From contig NZ_CP073720.1 of NCBI RefSeq assembly GCF_025137375.1, positions 2,070,501 through 2,134,500 on the forward strand: a stretch of 64,000 nucleotides of DNA, written 5' to 3'. The position numbers and the translations under genes are program-made. This document shows, in pieces, positions 38,122 to 47,444 of this stretch. The notes below the pieces were generated by a model. That model ran no database searches. It saw only the letters and a list, made by a program, of their open reading frames with translations, and was not told the DNA's origin. This stretch comes from Dactylosporangium fulvum (GTDB taxonomy: Bacteria > Actinomycetota > Actinomycetes > Mycobacteriales > Micromonosporaceae). Within the stretch, counting starts at the first letter, position 1. Each line of letters starts with the position of its first letter.

Positions 38122-39573
38122 TCAGGGCAGACGCGGACCGGCCTCCCGCTGCGCGGCCAGCCACGACTCGACCTCGCCGGCGGCGCGCGGCAGGCCCGCG
38201 GAGAGCACCTGCGCGCCGGTCGGAGTCACCAGCACGTCGTCCTCGATGCGCACGCCGATGCCGTGCAGCTCGGCCGGGACCAGCTCGTCCTCGGGCTGGA
38301 AATACAGGCCGGGCTCGACGGTCAGCACGTAGCCGGCCTCGAGGGTGCCCTCGCGGTACTTCTCCTTGCGGGCCGAGGCGCAGTCGTGCACGTCGAGGCC
38401 GAGCATGTGGCCGAACCCGTGCAGGGTCCACCGCCGGTACAGGATGGACGACGGGTCCATCGCCTCGTCCACGCTGACCGGCAGCACCCCCAGGTCGGCG
38501 AGGCCCTCGGCGAGCACCCGCATGCAGGTCTGGTGCACGTCGTCGAACCCGACACCGGGGCGGACCACGTCGATGCCGGCCTGCTGCGAGCGGTACACGA
38601 TCTCGTAGACCTGGCGCTGCAGCGGGGAGAAGGTGCCGGACACGGGGACGGTCCGCGTGACGTCGGCCGTGTAGAGGTTGCGGTTCTCCACGCCCATGTC
38701 CATGAGCAGCAGGTCGCCCGGGCGGGTCCGGCCGTCGTTGCGCATCCAGTGCAGGATCGCCGCATGGGCGCCGTTGCCCACGATCGAGCCGTAGCCGACC
38801 GTGTTGCCGTCGTGGCGGGCGCGCAGCCCGAAGACGCCCTCGATGAGCCGCTCGCTGACCGGCCGGTCCGCCGGCAGGATCCGGGCGACGTCCTCGAAGC
38901 CGCGGACGGTCGCGTCGACCGCGTCCTGCAACTGCTCGAGCTCCCACGCGTCCTTCACCAGGCGCAGCTCGGAGAGCACCTGGGCCAGCTCCCCGTCGCG
39001 CTCCGGCTCGGTCGCGCGGACCCGGGCGTCGACCGAGGCGTCGAAGCCGCGCAGCACCCGCGTGCGGCCCGGCGCGCAGTCGTCGAGCGCGGCCGCCAGG
39101 TCGTCGAGGTGCGCGGTGTTCAGCTGGAGCTCGGTCGACTTCTCGGCGAGGGTGTGCCGGCGGCCGATCCACAGCTCACCGTGGTTGCGGTCGCGGAAGA
39201 ACTCGTCGGTGTCGCGCGGCGAGCGGGGGCGGATGAACAGCGTGGCCTCGTGGCCGCTGTCCGTCGGGCGCATCAGCAGTACCGCATCCGGGTCGTGCTC
39301 GCCGGTGAGCCACACGTGCTCGGTGCCGGGCCGGAACGGGTTGTTGGTGTCGTTGCTGCGCACCGACTCGACCCCGGTCGGGATGACCAGCGTCTCGCCC
39401 GGGAAGGCCGCGGAGAGGTCCGCACGGCGTTTGGCGTGGTTGGGGGCCTCGACCCGCGGTGCCGTGTCGAGGGACGAGTCGCGCCAACCGGTCCGCATGA
39501 ACTGGATGAACCGTTCAGGGAAGTCGGGGTCGTGCGACTGGCTACCAGCCGGCTGCTGACCTGCGTCGTCCAT
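38122..39573 (-). CDS. Xaa-Pro aminopeptidase (M24B, PepP type)
   Basis: 483 aa. An N-terminal creatinase-like domain (about 20-175) is followed by a pita-bread catalytic domain. Metal ligands can be seen: LLMDMGVENRNLYTADVTRTVPVSG (two Asp), LHGFGHMLGLDVHDC (His), TVEPGLYF (Glu) and GVRIEDDVLVT (Glu). It removes the N-terminal residue next to proline. Length and motifs fit a functional cytoplasmic enzyme. It is divergent from the asparagine synthetase-like gene. Confidence 0.94.
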   Translation of the reverse strand: MDDAGQQPAGSQSHDPDFPERFIQFMRTGWRDSSLDTAPRVEAPNHAKRRADLSAAFPGETLVIPTGVESVRSNDTNNPFRPGTEHVWLTGEHDPDAVLLMRPTDSGHEATLFIRPRSPRDTDEFFRDRNHGELWIGRRHTLAEKSTELQLNTAHLDDLAAALDDCAPGRTRVLRGFDASVDARVRATEPERDGELAQVLSELRLVKDAWELEQLQDAVDATVRGFEDVARILPADRPVSERLIEGVFGLRARHDGNTVGYGSIVGNGAHAAILHWMRNDGRTRPGDLLLMDMGVENRNLYTADVTRTVPVSGTFSPLQRQVYEIVYRSQQAGIDVVRPGVGFDDVHQTCMRVLAEGLADLGVLPVSVDEAMDPSSILYRRWTLHGFGHMLGLDVHDCASARKEKYREGTLEAGYVLTVEPGLYFQPEDELVPAELHGIGVRIEDDVLVTPTGAQVLSAGLPRAAGEVESWLAAQREAGPRLP

Positions 39574-39644
39574 TCTCGGTCCCCCTGCGCATCACGGGAA
39601 TTCGCACTCCACCTGCGACCGTACCGCGTGCGAGGATGCAGGCT

Positions 39645-41708
39645 ATGGCGGGACTGCTCACGTTCGTCAGCGCGCGGGGCAACGCGTCGGCGCACCGGGA
39701 TCAGATCGCCGACGCGCTCGAGCTGATGCGCCACCGCGGCCCCGACGAGCACCGGGTGGTCGCCACCGACGACGTCGTGTTCGCCGTCAACCGCCTCGTC
39801 GTGACCGATCTCACGGGTGGTCGCCAGCCGGTGACCTACCCGCCGGCCGGCGTCACCGCCGGCCGCTACGTCATCGTTCTCGACGGCGCCGTCCACAACG
39901 CCGGTGAGCTGCGCGAAGAGCTCGTCGAGGAGCGCGGCGCCGACTTCGCCTCCGGATCCGAGGCCGAGGTGATCCTCGCCGCCTACCACCACTGGGGCCC
40001 GAGCGCGGTCAACCGGCTGCGCGGCATGTTCGCCTTTGTCATCTGGGACAGCTCGGCCCGTCGTGCGTTCGGCGCCCGCGACCCCTACGGCATCAAGCCG
40101 CTCTACCAGCTGGCCACGGCCGACGGCGTCTACCTGGCCAGCGAGAAGAAGGCCCTCCTGCCGTTCGTCGCCGACCGGACGGCCGTCGACACGGCGAACC
40201 TCCAGCACTACCTGACGATGCAGTACGTGCCGGAGCCGGCCACCATGCACCCCGACGTGCGGCGACTGGGCGCCGGGGAGTCGTTCGTCTACACGCCGGG
40301 CGGACCGCTGGCCAACCGGCGGTACAGCCAGCTCGACTTCCGGCCCGCGGCGGCCGCCGACGAGGACGCCCTCATCCAGCGGATCACCGTCGCGCTGCGG
40401 GACAGCGTCCACACCCACCTGAGGGCCGACGCGCCGGTCGGTGCGTTCCTGTCCAGCGGCATCGACTCGACCGCGATCGTCGCCCTCGCCGCCGAGGTCG
40501 ACCCGAACCTGCGCACCTACACCGTCGGCTACGAGGTCGAGCAGTACTCCGAGATCGCCGTCGCCGAGCAGTCGGCGCGGACACTCGGCGTGCCGATCAC
40601 CTCGACGGTCGTCAGCGCCGCCGACTTCATGCAGGCCCTGCCGCGCATCGTCTGGCATCTCGACGACCCGGTCGCCGACCCGGCGCTGGTGCCGCTGTAC
40701 TTCCTCGCGCAGCGGGCCAGCCGGGACGTCACCGTGGTCCTCGGCGGAGACGGCGCCGACGAGCTGTTCGGCGGCTACCCGATCTACCGCGAGCCGCTGT
40801 CGCTGTCGACCGTCAGTCACCTGCCCGACTCGATGCGCCGCGGGCTGCGCGCCGTCTCGCGGGTCATCCCGCAGGGCATGAAGGGCAAAAGCTTCCTGGA
40901 GCGGGGCACCACGCCCATCGAGGAGCGCTACTACGGCAACGCGCGCATCTTCACCGACGAGGAGAAGGCGGCGCTGCTGCGCCACTACGCGGCCGACATC
41001 CGGCACACCGACGTCACCGCGCCGGTCTTCAAGGAGGCCAGCGCCCTCGACGACGTCACCACGATGCAGTACATCGACCTCTACACCTGGCTGCGTGGCG
41101 ACATCCTGGTCAAGGCCGACCGGATGACGATGGCCCACTCGCTCCAGCTGCGCACGCCGTTCCTGGACCGGGCCGTCTTCGAGGCCGCCTCCGTCCTGCC
41201 GACCGAGCTGAAGGTGCCGCCGCGCTCCCAGGAGACCAAGGCGGCGCTGCGCCGCGCCCTCGCCGGGATCGTGCCGGAGGCGATCGTCCATCGCAAGAAG
41301 CTCGGCTTCCCGGTGCCGATCCGGCCGTGGCTGCGGGGGGAGATGTACGACTGGGCGCACGGCCTGCTCGACACCTCCGGCGCCGGCGAACTGCTCGACC
41401 TCGACGTGGTCCGCGGCCTGCTCAGGGCGCACCGCAAGAAGGAGGCCGACCACTCGCGCAAGCTCTGGACGGTGCTCGTCTTCTGCGTGTGGCACGCCGT
41501 GTTCGTCACCGGCACGCTGAAGCCGGGCGTCCCGAGCGCTCCAGGGCCCGGCCCCGGTGCGGGCGGCTGGTTCGACGGCGGTCTCAGCAGCGGTTCGGGC
41601 GGGTCGAACGGTGGTTTCAACGCCTCGGGCGCCTTCCCCGGGCCGGGTTATTTCACTGGTGAGGCCGGTCAAGCCGGGCAATACCCGGAGGAAATCCACC
41701 TACCGTGA
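39645..41708 (+). CDS. asnB: Asparagine synthetase B paralogue with inactive glutaminase domain
   Basis: 687 aa. The synthetase half is intact (PP-loop SSGIDSTAIVALA, VVLGGDGADELFGGYPIYREP, RMTMAHSLQLRTPFLDR). The glutaminase half is not: the essential Cys after Met is Ala2 (MAGLLTFV), and the substrate-pocket NGE of the family is D80-G81-A82 (VLDGAVHN). R50 is kept, while the SD[T/C]EV segment reads SEAEV. So it should be unable to use glutamine and may need free ammonia or another nitrogen donor or be regulatory. The last about 60 residues are a Gly/Pro/Ser tail. ATG 39645 fits the ribosome site GAGG; ATG 39636 gives no Cys either. Confidence 0.93.
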   Translation: MAGLLTFVSARGNASAHRDQIADALELMRHRGPDEHRVVATDDVVFAVNRLVVTDLTGGRQPVTYPPAGVTAGRYVIVLDGAVHNAGELREELVEERGADFASGSEAEVILAAYHHWGPSAVNRLRGMFAFVIWDSSARRAFGARDPYGIKPLYQLATADGVYLASEKKALLPFVADRTAVDTANLQHYLTMQYVPEPATMHPDVRRLGAGESFVYTPGGPLANRRYSQLDFRPAAAADEDALIQRITVALRDSVHTHLRADAPVGAFLSSGIDSTAIVALAAEVDPNLRTYTVGYEVEQYSEIAVAEQSARTLGVPITSTVVSAADFMQALPRIVWHLDDPVADPALVPLYFLAQRASRDVTVVLGGDGADELFGGYPIYREPLSLSTVSHLPDSMRRGLRAVSRVIPQGMKGKSFLERGTTPIEERYYGNARIFTDEEKAALLRHYAADIRHTDVTAPVFKEASALDDVTTMQYIDLYTWLRGDILVKADRMTMAHSLQLRTPFLDRAVFEAASVLPTELKVPPRSQETKAALRRALAGIVPEAIVHRKKLGFPVPIRPWLRGEMYDWAHGLLDTSGAGELLDLDVVRGLLRAHRKKEADHSRKLWTVLVFCVWHAVFVTGTLKPGVPSAPGPGPGAGGWFDGGLSSGSGGSNGGFNASGAFPGPGYFTGEAGQAGQYPEEIHLP

Positions 41709-41714
41709 GCGGCA

Positions 41715-42842
41715 ATGCTGCTCAAGTTCCGCCTCCAGAACTACCGCTCGGTCCGTGACGTCCAGGAGCTGACGACGCTCCTGGCGGACACCCGGTCACC
41801 GCACGGCGGCTTCCCGGTGCAGTTCGCGCACGGCGGCGCGGTCCGGGTGTCGCCGCTGGTCGGCGTCTTCGGGGCGAACGCGAGCGGCAAGTCGACGGTG
41901 CTGCGCGCCCTCGGCACACTGCGCGCGCTGGCCACAGCCGGCAGCGACGCCCGGGAGGCCACCCGCCGGTTCGAGCCGTTTCACCTCGATCCCGCCGCGC
42001 GACTGCTGCCGACGCGGTTCGAGGTGGAGTTTGTCCTCGACGGCATCCGGTATGTGTACGGTTGCGCGTACAAGTCGGGCGAAATCGCCGGCGAATGGCT
42101 CCAAGCGCACGGGCGGGACCGCCGGCGGGTGTGGTTCGAGCGCGACCGCCACACGACCCGCTGCCTGCCCGAGGCGGGCCTCGACCGGCTCGCCGCCGCC
42201 GTCGACCCGGAGACGACCCTGCTCGGGTTCGGCGCCGACGCCGAGCATCCGTGGCTGGCGCCGATCGCACAGTGGCTCGGCGGCCTGCGCCAGGTCCGGC
42301 TCGCGGCCGGCTCCCGGCTCGTCGCCGACCTCGACCGGCTCGCCGCCCGCTGGAGCGACCAGCTGACGCTGCTGCTGACCCGGGCCGACCTGGGCATCTC
42401 GGGCGTCGACACCAGCACCTCGACGCTACGGCTCATGCATGAGGGCCGGTGCGGGCCGCAGCCGCTCGGCGCGTACGTCGAGTCCGACGGCACCCTCGCC
42501 TGGCTCGACCTGCTCGTCGAGCTGCTCCACGCGCTGGACCACGGCGGCGTGCTGCTCATCGACGACCTCGACGCGATCCTGCACCCCGTCCTGCTGACGG
42601 AGGCGCTCCGGCTGCTGCGTGACCGCGACCTCAACTCGGCCCGCGCGCAGCTGATCTTCACCGCCCGGTCGGTGCCGCCCGCGGCCGAGGGCGCCGAGGT
42701 GCTCGAACCGGACCAGTGCTGGTACGCGGTGAAGGGCGCCGACGGCGCGACGTCACTGGTGCGCGAGGGCAGGGCGCCGGAGATCGGCCCGGGGGAACTC
42801 GCCAGGGAGCTCTGGCTGGCCAAGCAGCGGCTGGCGCCGTGA
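41715..42842 (+). CDS. AAA15-family ATPase (OLD/RecF-like), single gene
   Basis: 375 aa. N-terminal MLLKFRLQNYRSVRDVQEL is the typical start of AAA15/RecF/OLD-like ATPases. Walker A is GANASGKST (about 55-63). Near the C-terminus the Walker B reads HGGVLLIDDLDAILHPVLL, in which the usual catalytic Glu (DE) is Asp. No TOPRIM or nuclease domain is present. Such ATPases often work with a neighbouring effector in phage defence, but the genes on either side are a synthetase and a sugar kinase. It begins 6 bp after asnB, suggesting one transcript. Confidence 0.85.
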   Translation: MLLKFRLQNYRSVRDVQELTTLLADTRSPHGGFPVQFAHGGAVRVSPLVGVFGANASGKSTVLRALGTLRALATAGSDAREATRRFEPFHLDPAARLLPTRFEVEFVLDGIRYVYGCAYKSGEIAGEWLQAHGRDRRRVWFERDRHTTRCLPEAGLDRLAAAVDPETTLLGFGADAEHPWLAPIAQWLGGLRQVRLAAGSRLVADLDRLAARWSDQLTLLLTRADLGISGVDTSTSTLRLMHEGRCGPQPLGAYVESDGTLAWLDLLVELLHALDHGGVLLIDDLDAILHPVLLTEALRLLRDRDLNSARAQLIFTARSVPPAAEGAEVLEPDQCWYAVKGADGATSLVREGRAPEIGPGELARELWLAKQRLAP

Positions 42843-42911
42843 TACTGGCCCTGTGACCGGTCACCGTGGACTCGGTCCGGGGCCGGGTGGCCGGAGCTAA
42901 GCGGAGGGCGC

Positions 42912-43835
42912 ATGGCGGGTTATGCGGTGGTGCTCGGTGAGGCGTTGGTCGATCTGCTGGAAGAGCCGGCCGGCGACTCGGTGATCTACCGGCCCGCCGT
43001 CGGGGGTGCCCCGTTCAACGTCGCCGTGGGCATCGCCCGGCTCGGCGTGCGCAGCGAGTTCCTCGGTTCGTTCGGCGACGACCCCTGGGGGCCCCGCCTG
43101 CTGAGGTTCCTCACCGACGCGGGCGTCGGCACCGGCGGCACCGTGACCGTTCCCGGTGCCGCCACGACCCTGGCCGTCACCACGTTCGAGGGACACGAGC
43201 CGACGTTCCGCTTCTACGGCGACCCGCCGTCGTACGGCCTCTTCGACGCCCCGTTCGTCGACGCCGACCTGGTCGCCGGCGCGGGGCTGCTCTACTGCGG
43301 CTCGATGTGCCTGCTCGCCCCGCCGGTGCTCGCCGCGGCCCGGCGCGCGTGGGCGGTGCCCGGCCCGGTCCGCGTCTTCGACCCCAACGTCCGGCCGGTC
43401 GTCGGGCTCAACCCGGAGGTCGTGGCCGAGTTCGCCGCCACCGCCGACCTGGTCAAGCTGTCGTCCGCCGACGCCACGGCGCTGTGGGGCGAGTCCCCGG
43501 AGGCCGCCGCCGGCCGGCTCCTCGACCTCGGCGCCGGGGCGGTCGTCGTGACGACCGGCGCGTCCGGCGCGCTCGTGGCGTGCCGATCGGGGAGGGTACG
43601 GGTGCCGGCGCCGCCGATCACCGCGGTCGACGCCACCGGGGCCGGCGACGCCACGATGGCCGGGCTGTCGTGGGGCATCCTCGCCCGCGGCCTGCCGGGC
43701 GACCTCGGCAGCTGGGCCGTGCTCACCCGGGTCGCGGTGCACGTCGCGGGCCTGGTGTGTGAGTCGCGCGGGGGCGCCGTGTCGATGCCGACGCTCGCCG
43801 AGTTGCGCGCACGGTTCGTAGACTTGGCGGTGTGA
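42912..43835 (+). CDS. PfkB-family carbohydrate kinase (fructokinase-like)
   Basis: 307 aa. Ribokinase-fold protein starting YAVVLGEALVDLLEEPAGDS and with the PfkB signatures GGAPFNVAVGIARLG and DATGAGDATMAGLSWG, where the GAGD Asp is the catalytic base. The motif has AT in place of the common [A/T]F. It phosphorylates a sugar, probably fructose, with ATP. ATG 42912. The next gene overlaps by 4 bp (GTGA). Confidence 0.92.
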   Translation: MAGYAVVLGEALVDLLEEPAGDSVIYRPAVGGAPFNVAVGIARLGVRSEFLGSFGDDPWGPRLLRFLTDAGVGTGGTVTVPGAATTLAVTTFEGHEPTFRFYGDPPSYGLFDAPFVDADLVAGAGLLYCGSMCLLAPPVLAAARRAWAVPGPVRVFDPNVRPVVGLNPEVVAEFAATADLVKLSSADATALWGESPEAAAGRLLDLGAGAVVVTTGASGALVACRSGRVRVPAPPITAVDATGAGDATMAGLSWGILARGLPGDLGSWAVLTRVAVHVAGLVCESRGGAVSMPTLAELRARFVDLAV

Positions 43836-44569
43836 CGCCCGGACGGCTGGACCGCTATGTGCTGACGAGCAAGGTGACGGCTGCGGCGGTCGCCTTGGTG
43901 CTCGTCGCGCTGCGCGTCGCCTACGAGTTCGGCGTCACCCCGCAGCGCACCCCGGTCTGGCTGGTGGTCACGCTGCTGATCGCCCCGATCGTTCTGCTGA
44001 GCGCCGCGTTCATCGTGTTCGGCATCGCCTTCCGGCCGGTGTACCAGCCGTTGCCGTCGGCGCTGCGCATCCGGGGCGACGCGTTTGTCGTGCCGGGCTC
44101 GCCGGTGTGGCTGGGCCGGCTCTCCATGGGGTGGGCGCTGCTCGGCACCCTGTTCCTCGAGAGCGACCCGTCCCTGCCGCTGGGCGTGCGCATCGCCGTC
44201 AACACCGGCGCCGGGCTCTTCATCGCCGCCGCCGCGATCCCGCTCCTGCGCGGCCCCCGGATCGTCGTCAGCCCGTCCGGCCTGGCGATCCGGGCCGGCG
44301 GCCGGCGCAAGGTCGCCTGGGACGACCTGGTCCGCGTGCCGGCCGCCCCGCTTCCGCTGACGGTGCGCAGCCCGAAGTTGGCACTGAGCATCCGCCGCCC
44401 GGGCCACCCTGAGCCCGGCTGGCTGCTGATCCCGCTGGAGCTGCTGGCTGTCGAGCCGGTCTTCCTGGGCTCGGTGGTCGAGCACTACGTCGAGCACCCC
44501 GACCGCCGGCCGGCCATCGGGACCCGGGAGGAGTACGCGAGGCTGACCGGCCAGCCGGTGACGTCGTAG
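43832..44569 (+). CDS. Membrane protein with PH-like domain, unknown function
   Basis: 245 aa. Two clear helices (about 13-31 and 42-67) and two more around 100-112 and 122-142, then a soluble domain: GPRIVVSPSGLAIRAGGRRKVAWDDLVRVPAAP. The -W-D-D-L- pattern is typical of PH-like bacterial membrane proteins (the strand after a hydrophobic pair). I do not recognise a named family. GTG 43832 overlaps the kinase stop, so it belongs to the same operon. Confidence 0.75.
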   Translation: MTPGRLDRYVLTSKVTAAAVALVLVALRVAYEFGVTPQRTPVWLVVTLLIAPIVLLSAAFIVFGIAFRPVYQPLPSALRIRGDAFVVPGSPVWLGRLSMGWALLGTLFLESDPSLPLGVRIAVNTGAGLFIAAAAIPLLRGPRIVVSPSGLAIRAGGRRKVAWDDLVRVPAAPLPLTVRSPKLALSIRRPGHPEPGWLLIPLELLAVEPVFLGSVVEHYVEHPDRRPAIGTREEYARLTGQPVTS

Positions 44570-44578
44570 CCGGGGTGC

Positions 44579-45058
44579 TCAGATCCAGAACGTGTCGTGC
44601 TCGAGCATGAAGGCGGCACGTTCCTCGTCGGTCATCTTCCCGAGCTCGGGCAGCCCTTCGAAGTACGCCTCGCGCGGCGCACCGGGCGCGAAGTGCAACA
44701 GCATCGAGGCCGGCTCGCCCGACTCGTTGCGGAAGGCGTGGATGCCGCCCTCCGGAACGTGGACGAAGTCGCCGGGCTCGGTGTCGATCCACCGCTTGCC
44801 GTCGAAGATGCGCACCGACCCCTTCAGGATGTAGAACGACTCGGAGATCGACCGGTGGAAGTGCGCGTCGGGCCCGCTGGGCTGCGGCCCCATCTCCCAC
44901 CGGTAGAGCCCGAACTGTCCGTTCGTGGTGGCCCCGGTGGCAAGGTAATGCACGGTGTTCCCGTTCGCGTACGTCCACTCGGGCGCCGCGCCGACCGGCC
45001 GGTAGGTGGCGTTCAGTTCCCCGGTCTCACCGAAGTATCGAGGTGGCGGATACGACAT
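44579..45058 (-). CDS. Cupin-domain protein
   Basis: 159 aa with one cupin barrel. Motif 1 AHFHRSISESFYILKGSVRIFDG carries the His/His/Glu metal set, and motif 2 reads GDFVHVPEGGIHAFRNES. The metal site looks complete, so it may be a dioxygenase, isomerase or sensor. The substrate is unknown. Divergent-converging layout: it runs towards the operon above and is downstream of metE, about 140 bp apart. Confidence 0.92.
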   Translation of the reverse strand: MSYPPPRYFGETGELNATYRPVGAAPEWTYANGNTVHYLATGATTNGQFGLYRWEMGPQPSGPDAHFHRSISESFYILKGSVRIFDGKRWIDTEPGDFVHVPEGGIHAFRNESGEPASMLLHFAPGAPREAYFEGLPELGKMTDEERAAFMLEHDTFWI

Positions 45059-45196
45059 CCCTCCACCCTACGGTTCCCGGCCGCCCGTTCTGCGCCCATT
45101 GCCGGTTCGCGGTGGCCATGTTCCCGCGTCGTTGTTCCCGCGTCGTTCCCGCGTCCTCGCCTCGGTCCTGCGGGCCGCGCCGCCGGCCTGAGCCGG

Positions 45197-47368
45197 TCAC
45201 CGGTCGCCGGGGTCCTCCGTGCTCGCCCGGACCGCCCCGGCCGCCGCCACGACGTTGGTCAGCGCCTCCTCCACCTGCTCGTACGTTCTCGTCTTCAGGC
45301 CGCAGTCCGGGTTCACCCAGAGCCGCTCCGCCGGGATGTTGCGCAGCGCGCGCTGCAGCCGGGCGGTGATCTCGGCCTGGCCCGGGATCCGTGGGGAGTG
45401 GATGTCGTAGACACCCGGCCCCAGCCCGCGCCCGAACCCGGGCACGCCGGTGCCCGACCGCGCCGACTCGATGCTGGTGACGTCGGCGTCCAGCGCGTCG
45501 ATCGCGGCCAGGACCTCGGCCGCGTTGCTGTAGCACAAGTGGGTGTGGATCTGCGTCGAGTCGCCGGCCCCGCCCGTCGCGCGGCGGTACGCGGCGACGG
45601 CCCATGCGAGGTACTCGTCCTGGTCTCCCTTCCGCAGCGGCAACAGCTCGCGCAGGGCCGGCTCGTCCACCTGGATCACCCGGATGCCGGCCGCTTCCAG
45701 GTCCCGCACCTCCTCGCGCACGGCGTCGGCGACCTGCATCGTCACGTCACGCAGCGGCAGGTCGGCGCGGACGAAGCTCCAGGCGACGATCGTCACCGGG
45801 CCGGTGAGCATGCCCTTCACCGGCCTGCCGGTGAGCGACTGCGCGTACGTCGCCCAGCGCACCGTGATCGGCGCCGGGCGGCGGACGTCGCCGTGCAGGA
45901 TCGGCGGCCGGGTGCAGCGCGACCCGTACGACTGCACCCAGCCGTTGCGGGTGACCGCGAAGCCGTCGAGGTGCTCGGCGAAGTACTGCACCATGTCGTT
46001 GCGCTCCGGCTCGCCGTGCACGAGCACGTCGATCCCCAGCCGCTCCTGCAGCGCAACAGCGCGCCCGATCTCCCGCTCGATCAGCGACTCGTACTCCTCG
46101 CGGCTGCTCCGCCCGGCCGCGAACGCCTGCCGCGCGGCCCGCACCTCGGCCGTCTGCGGAAAGGAGCCGATGGTCGTGACCGGCAGGACGGGGAGGTTGA
46201 GGTCACGCTGGGCCGCCGCCCGGACGGCGTAGGCGCTGCGCTCCTGCACGCCGGTGTCCGATCCCCGCCGCGACCCGGCGCCGGTGACCGCCGCGACGGG
46301 TGTGGCCTTAGGACCGAGCTCGGCGAGCGCGACGATCTCGGCGACCTTCTCCTCCGCGAACGCGAGCCGGCCCGGAAGGATGTCCTCGCCCCGCAGCGAA
46401 TACGGCACGTGCAGCAACGAGCACGAGCTGCTCACCCGGGTCGCGCCGGCCGCCGCCATCAGCGACCGGGCCCGGTCGAGGTCGGTCCGCCACACCTCCC
46501 GCCCGGACACGACCCCGGCGACGACCGTCCTGCCCCGCAGGAGTTCGACACCCTCCGGCACACCGTGCGTCAGGTCCAGCGCGACCGCCTCCACCGACGT
46601 CACCGCGAGGGCCGGCAACGCGTCCGCGATGTCGCCGAAGTACGACGCCACGAGCAGCTTCGGCCGCCGCGGGTGGCCCGCCAGCCGCCGGTACGCGTGC
46701 CGGACCGCGGGCGACCCGCCGTCGGTCACCAGGATCGGCTCGTCGAGCTGCACCCAGCCGACCCCCTCGCCGGCGAGGACCGACAGCAGCCGCACGTATA
46801 CGTCGAGGAGGTCGTCGAGCCGGTCGACCGGCGTGAACCCGTCGGGGCTGCCCGGCGCCGCCTGTGCCAGCCGGAGGAACGTCACCGGCCCGACGAGCAC
46901 CGGCCGGGTCTCGTGTCCCAGCTCGCGGGCCTCCCGCAGCTCGGCGAGCGGCTTGTCGGCCACCGCCCGGAACCGCGTCTTCGGCCCGATCTCCGGCACC
47001 AGGTAGTGGTAGTTGGTGTCGAACCACTTCGTCATGCGTAGCGGCGCGACCCCGTCGGCACCACGTGCCATGGCGAAGTACGGGTCCGCGCATTCCCGGT
47101 ACCGGTCCGGCACCGCGTCGACGAGCACCGCTGTGTCGAGCACCTGGTCGTAGAACGAGAACGTGTTCGACGGCAGCCCTTCGAGCCCCAGCTCCGCGAG
47201 GCGCTGCCAGGTGTCGGCCCGCAGTTGCCGGCCGACGCGCTCGAGGTGGTCGCGGCCGGCCCGGCCGTCCCAGTACGCCTCCAAGGCGCGTTTCAGCTCA
47301 CGGTCCGGCCCGATCCGCGGGTATCCGAGCACGGTCGAAACAGGAAAGTCATCAGACACGCTGCGCAT
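45197..47368 (-). CDS. metE: Cobalamin-independent methionine synthase
   Basis: 723 aa, slightly shorter than the usual 750-770. It has both barrels; the C-terminal catalytic one holds zinc ligands His610 and Cys612 (HTHLCYSN), the Glu in SIESARSG and the Cys in NPDCGLKTR. It transfers a methyl group from methyltetrahydrofolate triglutamate to homocysteine. ATG 47368 is chosen because a LysR gene starts 76 bp away on the other strand. No cobalamin or SAM riboswitch fits in that space, so control is likely by the LysR protein. Confidence 0.95.
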   Translation of the reverse strand: MRSVSDDFPVSTVLGYPRIGPDRELKRALEAYWDGRAGRDHLERVGRQLRADTWQRLAELGLEGLPSNTFSFYDQVLDTAVLVDAVPDRYRECADPYFAMARGADGVAPLRMTKWFDTNYHYLVPEIGPKTRFRAVADKPLAELREARELGHETRPVLVGPVTFLRLAQAAPGSPDGFTPVDRLDDLLDVYVRLLSVLAGEGVGWVQLDEPILVTDGGSPAVRHAYRRLAGHPRRPKLLVASYFGDIADALPALAVTSVEAVALDLTHGVPEGVELLRGRTVVAGVVSGREVWRTDLDRARSLMAAAGATRVSSSCSLLHVPYSLRGEDILPGRLAFAEEKVAEIVALAELGPKATPVAAVTGAGSRRGSDTGVQERSAYAVRAAAQRDLNLPVLPVTTIGSFPQTAEVRAARQAFAAGRSSREEYESLIEREIGRAVALQERLGIDVLVHGEPERNDMVQYFAEHLDGFAVTRNGWVQSYGSRCTRPPILHGDVRRPAPITVRWATYAQSLTGRPVKGMLTGPVTIVAWSFVRADLPLRDVTMQVADAVREEVRDLEAAGIRVIQVDEPALRELLPLRKGDQDEYLAWAVAAYRRATGGAGDSTQIHTHLCYSNAAEVLAAIDALDADVTSIESARSGTGVPGFGRGLGPGVYDIHSPRIPGQAEITARLQRALRNIPAERLWVNPDCGLKTRTYEQVEEALTNVVAAAGAVRASTEDPGDR

Positions 47369-47444
47369 CGTGAGTGCTCCGCTCCATTCCCCGCCCGATC
47401 GATAAGCAGCACCAATAGCCGCCGCGGTACCCGATACTCGGTGC

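Noticed and set aside
39273..41699. 808-residue minus-strand frame opposite asnB
   Set aside because: Antisense shadow; asnB motifs are certain.
41715..42842. Complete phage-defence island around the AAA ATPase
   Set aside because: No nuclease, reverse transcriptase, TIR or other effector is adjacent; neighbours are metabolic.
45121..45162. GTTCCCGCGTC short repeats between the cupin and metE genes
   Set aside because: Three loosely spaced copies in GC-rich DNA; no symmetry or clear role.
47369..47444. Cobalamin or SAM riboswitch before metE
   Set aside because: Only 76 bp separate metE and the LysR gene, with no B12-box or SAM-I core. LysR control is more likely.
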